Shown: in pieces, positions 36,432 through 45,129 of the stretch
Layout of the letters: each line of letters begins with the position of its first letter
How positions within the stretch are numbered: the stretch's first letter is position 1
Assembly: GCA_038316385.1 (NCBI GenBank)
Contig: JBBQAN010000001.1
Coordinates: 127,931 to 191,930, forward strand
Length of the DNA stretch: 64,000 nt
Direction: 5' to 3'
Origin: SZAS-103 sp038316385
GTDB taxonomy: Bacteria > Pseudomonadota > Gammaproteobacteria > Xanthomonadales > Xanthomonadaceae
Position numbers and translations under genes: made by a program
The notes under the pieces: generated by a model
Told to the model about the DNA's origin: nothing
Databases searched by the model: none
What the model saw: only the letters and a program-made list of their open reading frames with translations

Positions 36432-37028
36432 TCAAGTCACGCGTGAGGCAGGAGGCCGGAAGCGACCACGCGGTTGCATGGATGGCGGGGATTCTTCGCG
36501 CCACATGCCCGGCGCGAGCGCATCGAGTCTGTAGTCACCGATGGCGATGCGGATCAGGCGCAGCGTTGGCAGTCCGACTGCCGCCGTCATCCGTCGCACC
36601 TGCCGGTTGCGGCCTTCGCGGATGGCAAGTTCCATCCACGCATCCGCCACCGTCTTGCGATAGCGTACTGGCGGATCGCGTGGCCATAGCCACGTCGGCG
36701 CAGCATCCATTGCGCGCGCTTCGGCGGGCAGCGTCGGGCCATCCTTGAGGACGATCCCGGCGCGTAGCGCGACCAGTTGCGCCTCAACTGGCGCGCCTTC
36801 GACCTGCGCGAGATACGTTTTCGCGGTTGCATGGCGCGGATCGGTCAAGCGCGCTGCGAGCGCGCCATCGTTGGTGAGCAGCAACAATCCTTCCGAATCG
36901 AAATCGAGTCGGCCAGCGGCATACACGTTCGCGGGCAAGCCGAACTCCGCGAGCGTGCGACGCGGGGCTTCCGATGTATCCGTAAACTGACACAGCACGC
37001 CATACGGCTTGTTGAACGCGACCAGCAT
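36432..37028 (-). CDS. rluE: 23S rRNA pseudouridine synthase of the RluE/RsuA type
   Basis: The 198-residue enzyme lacks an S4 domain and has the RluE plan. FNKPYGVLCQFTD opens the protein; the catalytic Asp lies in AGRLDFDSEGLLLLTNDG; IREGRNRQVRRMTAAVGLPT is the C-terminal family block. RluE makes pseudouridine 2457 in E. coli 23S rRNA. The last residues GRFRPPASRVT and the stop codon lie within a dispersed repeat, so the C terminus has probably been replaced. Start 37028 gives MLVAFNKPYG; no good ribosome site is seen. Confidence 0.9.
   Translation of the reverse strand: MLVAFNKPYGVLCQFTDTSEAPRRTLAEFGLPANVYAAGRLDFDSEGLLLLTNDGALAARLTDPRHATAKTYLAQVEGAPVEAQLVALRAGIVLKDGPTLPAEARAMDAAPTWLWPRDPPVRYRKTVADAWMELAIREGRNRQVRRMTAAVGLPTLRLIRIAIGDYRLDALAPGMWREESPPSMQPRGRFRPPASRVT
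36433..36467. repeat. Dispersed repeat (type C) at the rluE 3' end
   Basis: This 35-bp block centred on CGCGTGAGGCAGGA matches 28823-28857 inside hrpB at about 29 of 35 positions. It overlaps the rluE stop codon and its last eleven or so codons. Confidence 0.6.
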
Positions 37029-37085
37029 CGTCGTAGTGTAACGGCGCGCATGCGAGGGAACCTTGCGCAACCCATGACCTGATGG

Positions 37086-37119
37086 AGAACGCCCACCTTG
37101 GCAAACAGGTGGGCGTTCT
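37086..37119 (-). terminator. Terminator hairpin after the TonB-dependent receptor
   Basis: A perfect 13-bp stem (AGAACGCCCACCT/AGGTGGGCGTTCT) with an 8-nt loop lies 31 bp after the receptor stop. Transcription on the minus strand would end here before rluE; the T-rich side is better on the plus strand. Confidence 0.65.
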
Positions 37120-37150
37120 TTGATTCGATAACGCAATGATCGCGGTCTTG

Positions 37151-39664
37151 TCAAAAATCCTGCGAGAAACGCACACCAAAGGTACGCGGTTGGGTGGTGA
37201 CGATATACGGCTGGTAACCGCAGACTTGTGCCGCGCACTCGGAGAACCTGGCCAGTTGCGCGCGTTCGTTGGTCGCATTCTTCAGGAAGAAATCCAGCGA
37301 CCAGCTGTTCTTGTGGTATCCGGTCGAAAGGTCGAGCAGGTTGTACGAGGGAAGGTCGCCGAGCACGAAGTCCTGGAATTGGCGCAAGTCGGTGCTGCGT
37401 CTGCCGACATGCGTCAGCGTGGCCTGCCAATAGGCTTCGCCCCCTCCGAGGTCGAAGGTATAGCGCGCGTTGAGATTGCCCTTGAAGCGCGGCGTGATCG
37501 GCAAGCGCGTTCCCTTGGCGGCGAAGTCTGGCCCTTCGTTGTTTGGATCAAACGGCAGGAAGCAACTAGGGTCTGGAACGCCATTCAGATCCGTCTTCGC
37601 GCAATAGTCCGCCGTCAATTTGGCGTTGTAGAAGGCAAGACCGGCGGTGAGCGAGAGGTTATAGCTGGCCGCCCAGTTGATATCCGTCTCGAAGCCGTCG
37701 ATCCGGGCCTGGTTGGCGTTGCGGATCTCGGTCAGGCCATTGGCGCCGAGGTAAGAGAACTGGAAGTCCTTCCAGTCCTCGCGGAAGATCGCGCCGTTCC
37801 AGCGGAACTGGTTGTTGTCCCATGAGGTCTTCCAGCCAAACTCGTAGTTGGTCAGGAAATCGGACTTGTACGGCGGCAACGTGCCACGGCGATTGATGCC
37901 ACCAGGACGGAAGCCCTGCGACCAGGTCGCATAGATGAGCTTGTCGTTGTCGATCTTGTAGGTCGCGTTGAAGCGCCCGATCGTGCCGGTTTCGCTGGTG
38001 GACTTGTCCAGATTAGTGCACGGCGCGCCATGAAACATCTCCGGCGAGAAGCACTGCGATACGCCGGTGCCGCCGCCGAATGCAAAACCCGGGCCGTAGC
38101 CGAAGAATCCTTTCAGGCTGTTCTCGGTCTTGAAATGACGCAGGCCGCCGGTCAACGTCAGCTTGTCGGTGACATCGAACGACAGCTCGCCGAACACCGC
38201 TTCGTCGCGATCACGGCGCTGCTGGTCGGTGAGCCAGATCGTGTCTGGATAGCCCGGAACCGAAAGCGCGGGGGCGAGGCCGGCGACGAAATAATCCTGG
38301 AAGATGTTGTGTTGCTGCTGCTGCCAGAACAAGCCAACGACAAAGCGCAGACGATCGGTTGCCGGCGAAGTAATTCGCAGCTCGTGGCTGGTCCTGGTGT
38401 AACCGTCCTTGGCGTGGATGAACTGCGACGGATTGATTGCTGTGCCAGGCGCGCAAACACCACCCACATAATCCTGGGAGCAAAAGTAATCACCGTAACC
38501 CGCCAGGGTGTCGTACCAGAACGCATAGTCGTTGTAGTCCGCATGCGAATCCACATCACGCTTGAGATGCGAGAAGACATAGGTCAGATCGAAATTGCCG
38601 ATCTTGCCTTCCACAGTCAGCGCGGCCTGGTTCCAACTGTCGTTCGAGGATTCCGGATTGAAGTGCTTGACCTTCAGGTCGCCCACCGAGGGATCGTAAC
38701 CAGTGCTGCCACGGGCCTTCTGATGCTGGCCCATGATCGTCGGGGTGATCGTCCAGTTATCGTTGATGTCGATCTTCAACGCCGCGCGCGCGCCAACGGT
38801 ATCGGCATCGTTGAAGTTTTTCTTGGCTAATTTAGCGTTGTCGGCGGTGATGCCCGATGTCGGGAATGTGACTGTGCCGTGGACGTTGTCCACGTAGCCG
38901 GCATCGTGCTTTTCCCAGCCGACCAGACGGATCGCAGCGCCCGAGTTGAGCGGCACGTTGACCATGCCCTCGACCACGTTGCCGATACCGCCGCCGTCGA
39001 TCGCATTGACTTCGACAGCATAGGACGACGCGAACTTGGACGGATCCGGCTTCTTGGTGATGATGCGCAGCGTGCCGGATTCCGAACTCGCGCCGTACAA
39101 GGTGCCCTGCGGGCCGGCCAGTGCCTCGACACGGTCGATGTCGTACATGTGGATGTCGAGCGCGCCCTCGATCGTGGTGATGGGTTGCTCGTCCAGGTAT
39201 GTGCCGACGCTGGGCTGCGAACCCGAATGGTTGCCGTCGCCACCGCTGGCAACGCCGCGCATATAGACCTGCACGAACCCGGGGCCGGAGAACACACCGC
39301 CGCCTGCAGTTCCATAGGACAGACTCGGAATCATCTTGGCGTAATCGACGAAGCTCAGGACATCGGCTTGCTTGAGCTTGGTTTCGCTGATTGCCTGAAT
39401 GCTGATCGGCACTTTTTGCAGATTTTCCCTGCGCTTTTGCGCGGTGACCATCACATCGCCGAGTGTCTTGACCCGGTCTGACTGCGTGGTTGGTTTCTGA
39501 GCCACCGCTTCGGCGTTGGCGGCTTGATCCTGTGCCGGAGCCTGGTTGTCGGTCTGCGCAAACGCCGCCGAACTGATCGCGAAATAGATCGCTACCGCCA
39601 GCGGCAACCGGATTGGCGACGAAGCATTCCTGCGAACCGACCTGCTGTCTTTCGACTGTTGCAT
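37151..39664 (-). CDS. TonB-dependent outer-membrane receptor
   Basis: The 837-residue protein starts at ATG 39664 behind GGGGAGAG. It has a signal peptide (about residues 19-37, PLAVAIYFAISSAAFA), a TonB-box/plug start (KTLGDVMVTAQKRRENLQKV, about 66-85), a plug domain and a 22-strand-type barrel ending in the terminal Phe (FGVRFSQDF). It would import a bulky substrate using TonB/ExbB/ExbD. Substrate is unknown; this subclass is common in Xanthomonadales, Sphingomonads and Caulobacter. It lies 77 bp after a TPR-sulfotransferase gene on the same strand. Confidence 0.93.
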   Translation of the reverse strand: MQQSKDSRSVRRNASSPIRLPLAVAIYFAISSAAFAQTDNQAPAQDQAANAEAVAQKPTTQSDRVKTLGDVMVTAQKRRENLQKVPISIQAISETKLKQADVLSFVDYAKMIPSLSYGTAGGGVFSGPGFVQVYMRGVASGGDGNHSGSQPSVGTYLDEQPITTIEGALDIHMYDIDRVEALAGPQGTLYGASSESGTLRIITKKPDPSKFASSYAVEVNAIDGGGIGNVVEGMVNVPLNSGAAIRLVGWEKHDAGYVDNVHGTVTFPTSGITADNAKLAKKNFNDADTVGARAALKIDINDNWTITPTIMGQHQKARGSTGYDPSVGDLKVKHFNPESSNDSWNQAALTVEGKIGNFDLTYVFSHLKRDVDSHADYNDYAFWYDTLAGYGDYFCSQDYVGGVCAPGTAINPSQFIHAKDGYTRTSHELRITSPATDRLRFVVGLFWQQQQHNIFQDYFVAGLAPALSVPGYPDTIWLTDQQRRDRDEAVFGELSFDVTDKLTLTGGLRHFKTENSLKGFFGYGPGFAFGGGTGVSQCFSPEMFHGAPCTNLDKSTSETGTIGRFNATYKIDNDKLIYATWSQGFRPGGINRRGTLPPYKSDFLTNYEFGWKTSWDNNQFRWNGAIFREDWKDFQFSYLGANGLTEIRNANQARIDGFETDINWAASYNLSLTAGLAFYNAKLTADYCAKTDLNGVPDPSCFLPFDPNNEGPDFAAKGTRLPITPRFKGNLNARYTFDLGGGEAYWQATLTHVGRRSTDLRQFQDFVLGDLPSYNLLDLSTGYHKNSWSLDFFLKNATNERAQLARFSECAAQVCGYQPYIVTTQPRTFGVRFSQDF

Positions 39665-39741
39665 CTCACTCTCCCCAAAGTGGTTGACCTGAATCCTGGA
39701 TTCGCCACGCGATCCTTCGCATGCCCGCATGCTGCTCGTCA

Positions 39742-41784
39742 TCACCAACCTGCTCTATCTCGGTCCGCGAATTGTGGCGCGTCCGGATATGCGTCGAGCA
39801 CCGGCCCCAAGACGGTCTTCAACGGTTCCAGCCAGTCCGCATAATGCCGCCAATGATCGACGCCGTCACGATAGATCGGTTTGCGCACCTGTTCTGAACT
39901 TGCGGTACGCACCGGCCGGGCATTCTCGAAAAAGCGCAAGCACTGTTCCTCGAACGGCAGTCCGCACGCATCCAGCAAGCTCCGCACCTCGGTTTCGGTG
40001 TCATCGACCATGTTCTCGTAGATGACACGGTGGACGCGGCCTGGCAACACGGCGTCGAAATGCGCCAGCAGCTCGACATAGTCGTGATAGTAACGACCGA
40101 GATCGTCGAGGCTGTAGCTGAAATTCTGCCCGCGCGCGAAGTGCTGCTTGAAACCGGAGTAGCAGCACGCCAGCGGATGCCGGCGTGCATCGATGATCTT
40201 CGCATTCGGCAGCGCCAGCTGGATCAATCCGATGTGCGCGAAATTGTTCGGCATCTTGTCGATGAAGAACGGCGCATCGGTCTTGCGGTGGATGCGTGTG
40301 CGTTCGAGGTAGGTCTCGCCGAGTTCGCGCAAATCTTCCGCATCGAGGCTCGCGACGATCTCGTGATATGGCAAGCCCTGTGAAGCATCGGTGCGTCGCC
40401 GCAATCCGCGAACCAGCGCGTTGATTTCTGCCAGCTCCATCGTGCCTTCGACCGCAGAGTGGCTCGACAGGATTTGCTCGATCAGGGTCGATCCAGCGCG
40501 CGGCAGGCCAACGATGAAGATCGGGTCCGGCACTGCGCTGCCGAAGCCCGCGCGCTGGTCGAAAAATGTGCGCGTATAGATGCGCTTTGAACGGTGTACG
40601 CGCGACGCGTTTTCATCTGCGTTGTAGGGAATCATTTCGCGGCGCAACGCATTGCCACGCACATAGTGCTGGAAGGATCGCGCATAGTCGTCGGCATCTT
40701 CCAGCGCCTTGCCCGCCGCGAATTCGAAATGCAGGCGGTGCTCCGCGTCGAGATCGCTGCGATCCAGTTGCTGGCGCATCGCTTGTAACTCATCCGCGCT
40801 GAAACGAAACGTCTTCAGGTTCGCCAGGCTCCAATAGGCCTCGCCGAAGCCCGGTTCCAGCGCGATGCTGCGGCGGTACGCCGCGATCGCGCGATCCTGG
40901 GAGCCGGCGGTTTTCAGCGCATGGCCGTAGCTCATCCAGATCTTCGCGTGCTGCGGAAACTCCTTGAGAATCTGGTCGTAGATCGCAATCGCCGGCGCGT
41001 AATCGCCGACCCTGCACAGGATCACTGCTTTCAGATTGCGGTAACCGGGATTCTTCGGGTCGATCGTCAGCAGGGTTTCGATCTCTGCCAGCGCCTGTGC
41101 ATGCTTGTTGCCGCGATTAAGCACCAGTGCGTAGTTCTGCCGCGCGGCATGGAAGCCCGGCGCGAGCTCGAGGCAACGCGCGAGCAATAATTCGGCCTCG
41201 TCGTCGCGACCGAGCCTTGCCGCCACTTCTGCCAGCATGCGAATCGCGGCGACGTCGGTCGGCGCTTTCCGGAGCTGCTTGCGCAACAAGTCCTCGGCTT
41301 CGGGGATGCGGCCGTCCACCAGCGCCGAAGCGGCTGCCAGCAGGTCGGGATCCTTGGTCGAGAATTTGATGTGGCTTGCGTATGCGGCATCGGCGCCTTC
41401 CGCATCGCCGCTCGCGGCAAGCTCATGCGCAAGCGCGAGCCATGCGCGGGGAAGATCCGGTTTGAGGGCGACCGCGCGGCGCAGCGAGACGAGCGCCTGC
41501 TCTCCGCGCCCTGCGCGACCTTGCGCAAGGCCGAGTTCGAGATGCGCCATCGCCCAATTGGGTTGCGCCAGACACAACGGGCCGAGCGTCTCCAGTGCCT
41601 GCGCTGCGTCGCCGCGGACGGAGCAGGAAGCGCCGAGCACCAGCAATGCCATCGGATGGTTTGCAACGACCTTGAGGATTTCGCCAGCTTGTTCTCCGGC
41701 CAGCGCCGGATCGATCGCGAGCAGCCGTGATGCGTGCGCAAGTGCTTGGTCGAGAGAGGCAGTTGGCTCGGGCACGACAGTCAT
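39742..41784 (-). CDS. TPR-repeat sulfotransferase
   Basis: The 680-residue protein has an N-terminal array of about ten TPR units (for example AMAHLELGLAQGRAGRGEQA, NYALVLNRGNKHAQALAEIE, WMSYGHALKTAGSQDRAIAA) over about residues 1-330. A C-terminal sulfotransferase domain follows from about residue 419 with the PAPS-binding PIFIVGLPRAGSTLIEQIL and a later SGFKQHF...RYYHDYV region. It has no signal peptide, so it is cytoplasmic. It likely sulfates a protein or small molecule held by the TPR part. It is first in a pair with the TonB-dependent receptor. Confidence 0.9.
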   Translation of the reverse strand: MTVVPEPTASLDQALAHASRLLAIDPALAGEQAGEILKVVANHPMALLVLGASCSVRGDAAQALETLGPLCLAQPNWAMAHLELGLAQGRAGRGEQALVSLRRAVALKPDLPRAWLALAHELAASGDAEGADAAYASHIKFSTKDPDLLAAASALVDGRIPEAEDLLRKQLRKAPTDVAAIRMLAEVAARLGRDDEAELLLARCLELAPGFHAARQNYALVLNRGNKHAQALAEIETLLTIDPKNPGYRNLKAVILCRVGDYAPAIAIYDQILKEFPQHAKIWMSYGHALKTAGSQDRAIAAYRRSIALEPGFGEAYWSLANLKTFRFSADELQAMRQQLDRSDLDAEHRLHFEFAAGKALEDADDYARSFQHYVRGNALRREMIPYNADENASRVHRSKRIYTRTFFDQRAGFGSAVPDPIFIVGLPRAGSTLIEQILSSHSAVEGTMELAEINALVRGLRRRTDASQGLPYHEIVASLDAEDLRELGETYLERTRIHRKTDAPFFIDKMPNNFAHIGLIQLALPNAKIIDARRHPLACCYSGFKQHFARGQNFSYSLDDLGRYYHDYVELLAHFDAVLPGRVHRVIYENMVDDTETEVRSLLDACGLPFEEQCLRFFENARPVRTASSEQVRKPIYRDGVDHWRHYADWLEPLKTVLGPVLDAYPDAPQFADRDRAGW

Positions 41785-42047
41785 CGAGCACCATTGGCTG
41801 GCAGAGCAAATTGACGGATCAGGTCGTGCACGCGGTACAGCCTAAACGCAGCGTTCGGATAGTAGAGTCTATGACTTGCTTCTCACAAGCGGTTTTGGCC
41901 CAAAACCTGCGTCGCAAAAAAGCTTGGTCAAGGCAGACCGCATTGATACCCGGGACCGCTGAACGACTTCTTCGTTGTTCGACGCGCATTGATCACGATG
42001 GCCTGATCCGACTGAGCGCGTCGATCCCGACGGCGCAGCGAAAATGA

Positions 42048-42926
42048 TTACTTCGCTCCGACTCTGGGTTTCACGAATCGCAGCGTCATCCGGTCCGATT
42101 CGCCGATGGCCAGATACCTGGCCTTGTCGGTTTCGCCTTGCGACAATGTCGGCGGTAATGTCCACACGCCGTGCGGATAATCCTTGGCGTCTTTCGGATT
42201 TGCGTTGATGTCGCTCTTGGCATCGAGCACGAAACCGGCAGCAGTCGCGTAGTCGATCACTTGTTGTTCGGTCACATAGCCGTGTTTGCCGTCCGTGGCT
42301 GCGCCGGGATTCGCGCGATGGTCGGTGAGGCCAAGCACGCCGCCGGGTTTGAGCACGTCAAAGAACGCCTTGAACATCGCCGCCTGCGAGCCATCCATCA
42401 CCCAGTTGTGCACGTTGCGAAACGTGAGCACGACATCGGCAGAACCCGGCGGCCCGAGCACTGGCTTGGCCGGATCGACCTGACGTAACTGGGTCAGCGC
42501 GTACGCATCCGGGTGCATCGCGAGTTTGACTTGCAATTTTGTATTCGACTCATCGGTTTCGTCGTGCTGGGTGGGCTTGACGCTCGCTGGATCGTCGATG
42601 ATGCCGAAGTAATGACCGTGGTCGTGCGTCAGCGGCGCGAGGATTTCGGTGTACCAGCCGCTGCCGGGGGTGATCTCGATGACGGTCTGGCTCGGCTTCA
42701 CGCCGAAGAACAGGAGTGTTTCTTTCGGATGCCGGTACTTGTCGCGCTCGACGTTGACAGGATTGCGCCACGTCCCGGCGATCGCCCGATCAAGTGCGGC
42801 TGCATCGGTTGTAGTCGGCGCGGCGGTCGGTACGGCGGGCATCGGCTGCGGATCGGCGTGCGCGACGAATGCGATCATCAACGCGGGGACGAGAGCGAGT
42901 GCGAGCAGACGGCGCGAACGATTCAT
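42048..42926 (-). CDS. Exported class I methyltransferase-like protein
   Basis: The 292-residue protein has a signal peptide (ALALVPALMIAFVAHA, about residues 9-24) followed by a methyltransferase fold: motif I VIEITPGSGWYTEILAPL, post-I YFGIID and a motif-IV-like VVLTFRNVHNWVMDG, VLKPGGVLGLTDHRA. Similar exported proteins are frequent in Proteobacteria. SAM is not expected in the periplasm, so the activity is uncertain. It stands alone between a TPR-sulfotransferase and a radical SAM gene. Confidence 0.83.
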   Translation of the reverse strand: MNRSRRLLALALVPALMIAFVAHADPQPMPAVPTAAPTTTDAAALDRAIAGTWRNPVNVERDKYRHPKETLLFFGVKPSQTVIEITPGSGWYTEILAPLTHDHGHYFGIIDDPASVKPTQHDETDESNTKLQVKLAMHPDAYALTQLRQVDPAKPVLGPPGSADVVLTFRNVHNWVMDGSQAAMFKAFFDVLKPGGVLGLTDHRANPGAATDGKHGYVTEQQVIDYATAAGFVLDAKSDINANPKDAKDYPHGVWTLPPTLSQGETDKARYLAIGESDRMTLRFVKPRVGAK

Positions 42927-42988
42927 GGACGACCCTCCAAGGATGCGCGCACGCTAGCACCACACGCGACGCGATGCATCAGCGCTGC

Positions 42989-44092
42989 TCAGAACAAGTG
43001 GCCCTGTGGCGATGGCGGAAGCGGCGGTGTGGGCGGCTGAAACAGGTCGCAGCGCAATGGCGGCAAGCGTGCGAATCCGAGCCGTGCATACGCGAGCGCA
43101 AAACGTCGCTGCAGCAGTTGCGCGAACGGGCCTTCGCCGCGCATGCGCTTGCCGAACGTCGGATCGTAATCCTTGCCGCCGTGCATCTGCCGGATCAGGC
43201 TCATCACGTGTTGGGCGCGTTCGGGATAACGCTGCGCGAGCCAGTCGCGAAAAATCTCCTTCACTTCGTGCGGCAGCCGCAGCAACACATATCCCGCCGC
43301 GCCCGCGCCGGCATCGCGCGCGGCTTCGAGGATGGACTCCATTTCCGGATCGGTGATCGCCGGGATCACCGGCGCGACCATCACCCCGACCGGCACGCCT
43401 GCGTCGCGCAACGCACGCATCGCCTTGAGCTTGCGATGCGGTGCGGACGCGCGTGGCTCCATCTTCGATGCGAGATGATTGTCGAGCGTGGTAATCGAGA
43501 AATACACCGTGACCAACCCATCGCGCGCCATTGGCGCGAGCAGGTCGAGATCGCGTTCGACCAGAGCGTTCTTGGTGATCAGGCTGACCGGATGGCGTGT
43601 TTCGGCCAACACTTCGAGTACGCTGCGGGTGACCCGGTAGCGGCGTTCAATCGGCTGGTAGGCATCAGTATTGATCCCGAGCGCGATCGGCGACACGCGA
43701 TAACGCGGCTTTGCGAGCTCCACGCGCAAGCGCTCGGCGGCATTGGTTTTCGCATACAACTTTGTCTCGAAATCCAGACCCGGTGAAAGATCGAGGTATG
43801 CATGCGATGGCCGCGCGAAGCAATACACGCAACCGTGTTCGCATCCCCGGAACGGATTCACCGACTGGCTGAAGCCGATGTCCGGCGAATCGTTGCGACT
43901 GATAATGCTGCGCGCGTGTTCGTCGGTTACATGCGTGGCCGGAGGCGGCGGCGCGTCACCCCCGGCGTCGAACCAGTGCGGCACATCCCAACCATCGTCC
44001 GCTGCTTCCGTTCGCGCGGATGCGAAGCGATTCGCGGGCTGCGCAGTGGTGCCGCGACCTTTGAGAATGGTTAGGGTTTCCGGACGCCGCAT
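42989..44092 (-). CDS. Radical SAM protein of the PA0069 type
   Basis: The 367-residue product from ATG 44092 starts MRRPETLTILKGRGTTAQPANRF. The radical SAM cluster motif is CEHGCVYC (CxxxCxxC), preceded by FSQSVNPFRG. Other family blocks are YFSITTLDNHLASKMEPRA and APVIPAITDPEMESILEAA. It resembles spore-photoproduct-lyase-like Rv2578c/PA0069 proteins of unknown reaction. The Pro-rich C terminus ends in SPQGHLF. The frame is open upstream to 44266 but without similarity. Confidence 0.9.
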   Translation of the reverse strand: MRRPETLTILKGRGTTAQPANRFASARTEAADDGWDVPHWFDAGGDAPPPPATHVTDEHARSIISRNDSPDIGFSQSVNPFRGCEHGCVYCFARPSHAYLDLSPGLDFETKLYAKTNAAERLRVELAKPRYRVSPIALGINTDAYQPIERRYRVTRSVLEVLAETRHPVSLITKNALVERDLDLLAPMARDGLVTVYFSITTLDNHLASKMEPRASAPHRKLKAMRALRDAGVPVGVMVAPVIPAITDPEMESILEAARDAGAGAAGYVLLRLPHEVKEIFRDWLAQRYPERAQHVMSLIRQMHGGKDYDPTFGKRMRGEGPFAQLLQRRFALAYARLGFARLPPLRCDLFQPPTPPLPPSPQGHLF

Positions 44093-44220
44093 GCGTGCAG
44101 TTTGAGACCATTGCGTCTCAGCGAGCGAGAAGCCAACCGCTGCGCGATGATAGACGCCATTAACGCGATTCGGCATATCCTGCTTGATCCAGGTTGAGCC
44201 GCTGCGGCGCAAGGAAGCGA

Positions 44221-45036
44221 ATGAATACGCAAATCGATGAAACAATGTTGCGGCAGCACACTTCAAGCGATCTGGTCAGCAAGGTTCCGGCGGTCACGCT
44301 GGTTTTCTGGATCATCAAGATTTTCGCCACCACGCTCGGCGAGACCGGCGGCGATGCCGTCACCATGTCGTGGCTGGGCGAAACGACCGCCGCGGCCAAG
44401 GGCTCCGGTTATCTGATCGGAACGGCAATCTTCGGACTTGTTTTTCTTGCCGCCGTCCTCGTGCAGATCAAGGCGAAAAAATTTCACCCGTTCCTCTACT
44501 GGTTCACAATCATCGCGACCACGACTGTCGGCACCACCCTTGCCGACTACGCCGACCGTTCGCTCGGCATCGGCTATGCGGGCGGATCGACCCTTCTATT
44601 CGTTTTGCTGATGGCCACGCTGTTCGTCTGGCATCGCACTCTGGGTTCGGTGTCCATCAATACAGTGGCCACGCCGAAATCGGAAATGTTCTACTGGATC
44701 ACCATCATGTTTTCGCAGACGCTCGGCACGGCGCTGGGAGACTGGGCGGCCGATTCGGCGGGGCTCGGCTACGGCGGTGCCGCATTGATCTTTGGCGGCA
44801 TGCTCGCCGTCGTCGCGATCCTGTATTACAAAACCGCCATCTCGCATGTCGCGCTGTTCTGGGCCGCGTTCATCCTGACCCGTCCGCTCGGCGCCGTGGT
44901 CGGCGACTTCCTCGACAAACCGGTCGCCAAGGGCGGCCTCGAACTCAGTCGCTACACCGCATCGGCAACGCTGCTTGTGTTGATCGTGCTGGGCATCCTC
45001 GTGTTTCCGCAGCGACCAGCGGCGCGCGCGCACTGA
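44221..45036 (+). CDS. Multi-pass membrane protein of the COG4705 type
   Basis: The ATG at 44221 follows AAGGAAG. The 271-residue protein has about eight membrane helices. A short motif repeats four times: GETGGDAVTMSWL, GTTLADYADRSLGIGY, GTALGDWAADSAGLGY and GAVVGDFLDKPVAKGG, each with a conserved Gly and Asp in or next to a helix. These may line a transport path for a metal or other cation; that is inference. Function of the family is unknown. It is divergent to the radical SAM gene. Confidence 0.8.
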   Translation: MNTQIDETMLRQHTSSDLVSKVPAVTLVFWIIKIFATTLGETGGDAVTMSWLGETTAAAKGSGYLIGTAIFGLVFLAAVLVQIKAKKFHPFLYWFTIIATTTVGTTLADYADRSLGIGYAGGSTLLFVLLMATLFVWHRTLGSVSINTVATPKSEMFYWITIMFSQTLGTALGDWAADSAGLGYGGAALIFGGMLAVVAILYYKTAISHVALFWAAFILTRPLGAVVGDFLDKPVAKGGLELSRYTASATLLVLIVLGILVFPQRPAARAH

Positions 45037-45129
45037 CTGATCGCACTGCTTGCAACTCGCAAGCGCACTTCTAACTCCACGATGGCGCGACGTCAGGGGA
45101 CGAGCGTCAATCGCGACCCATGGCCCCTG

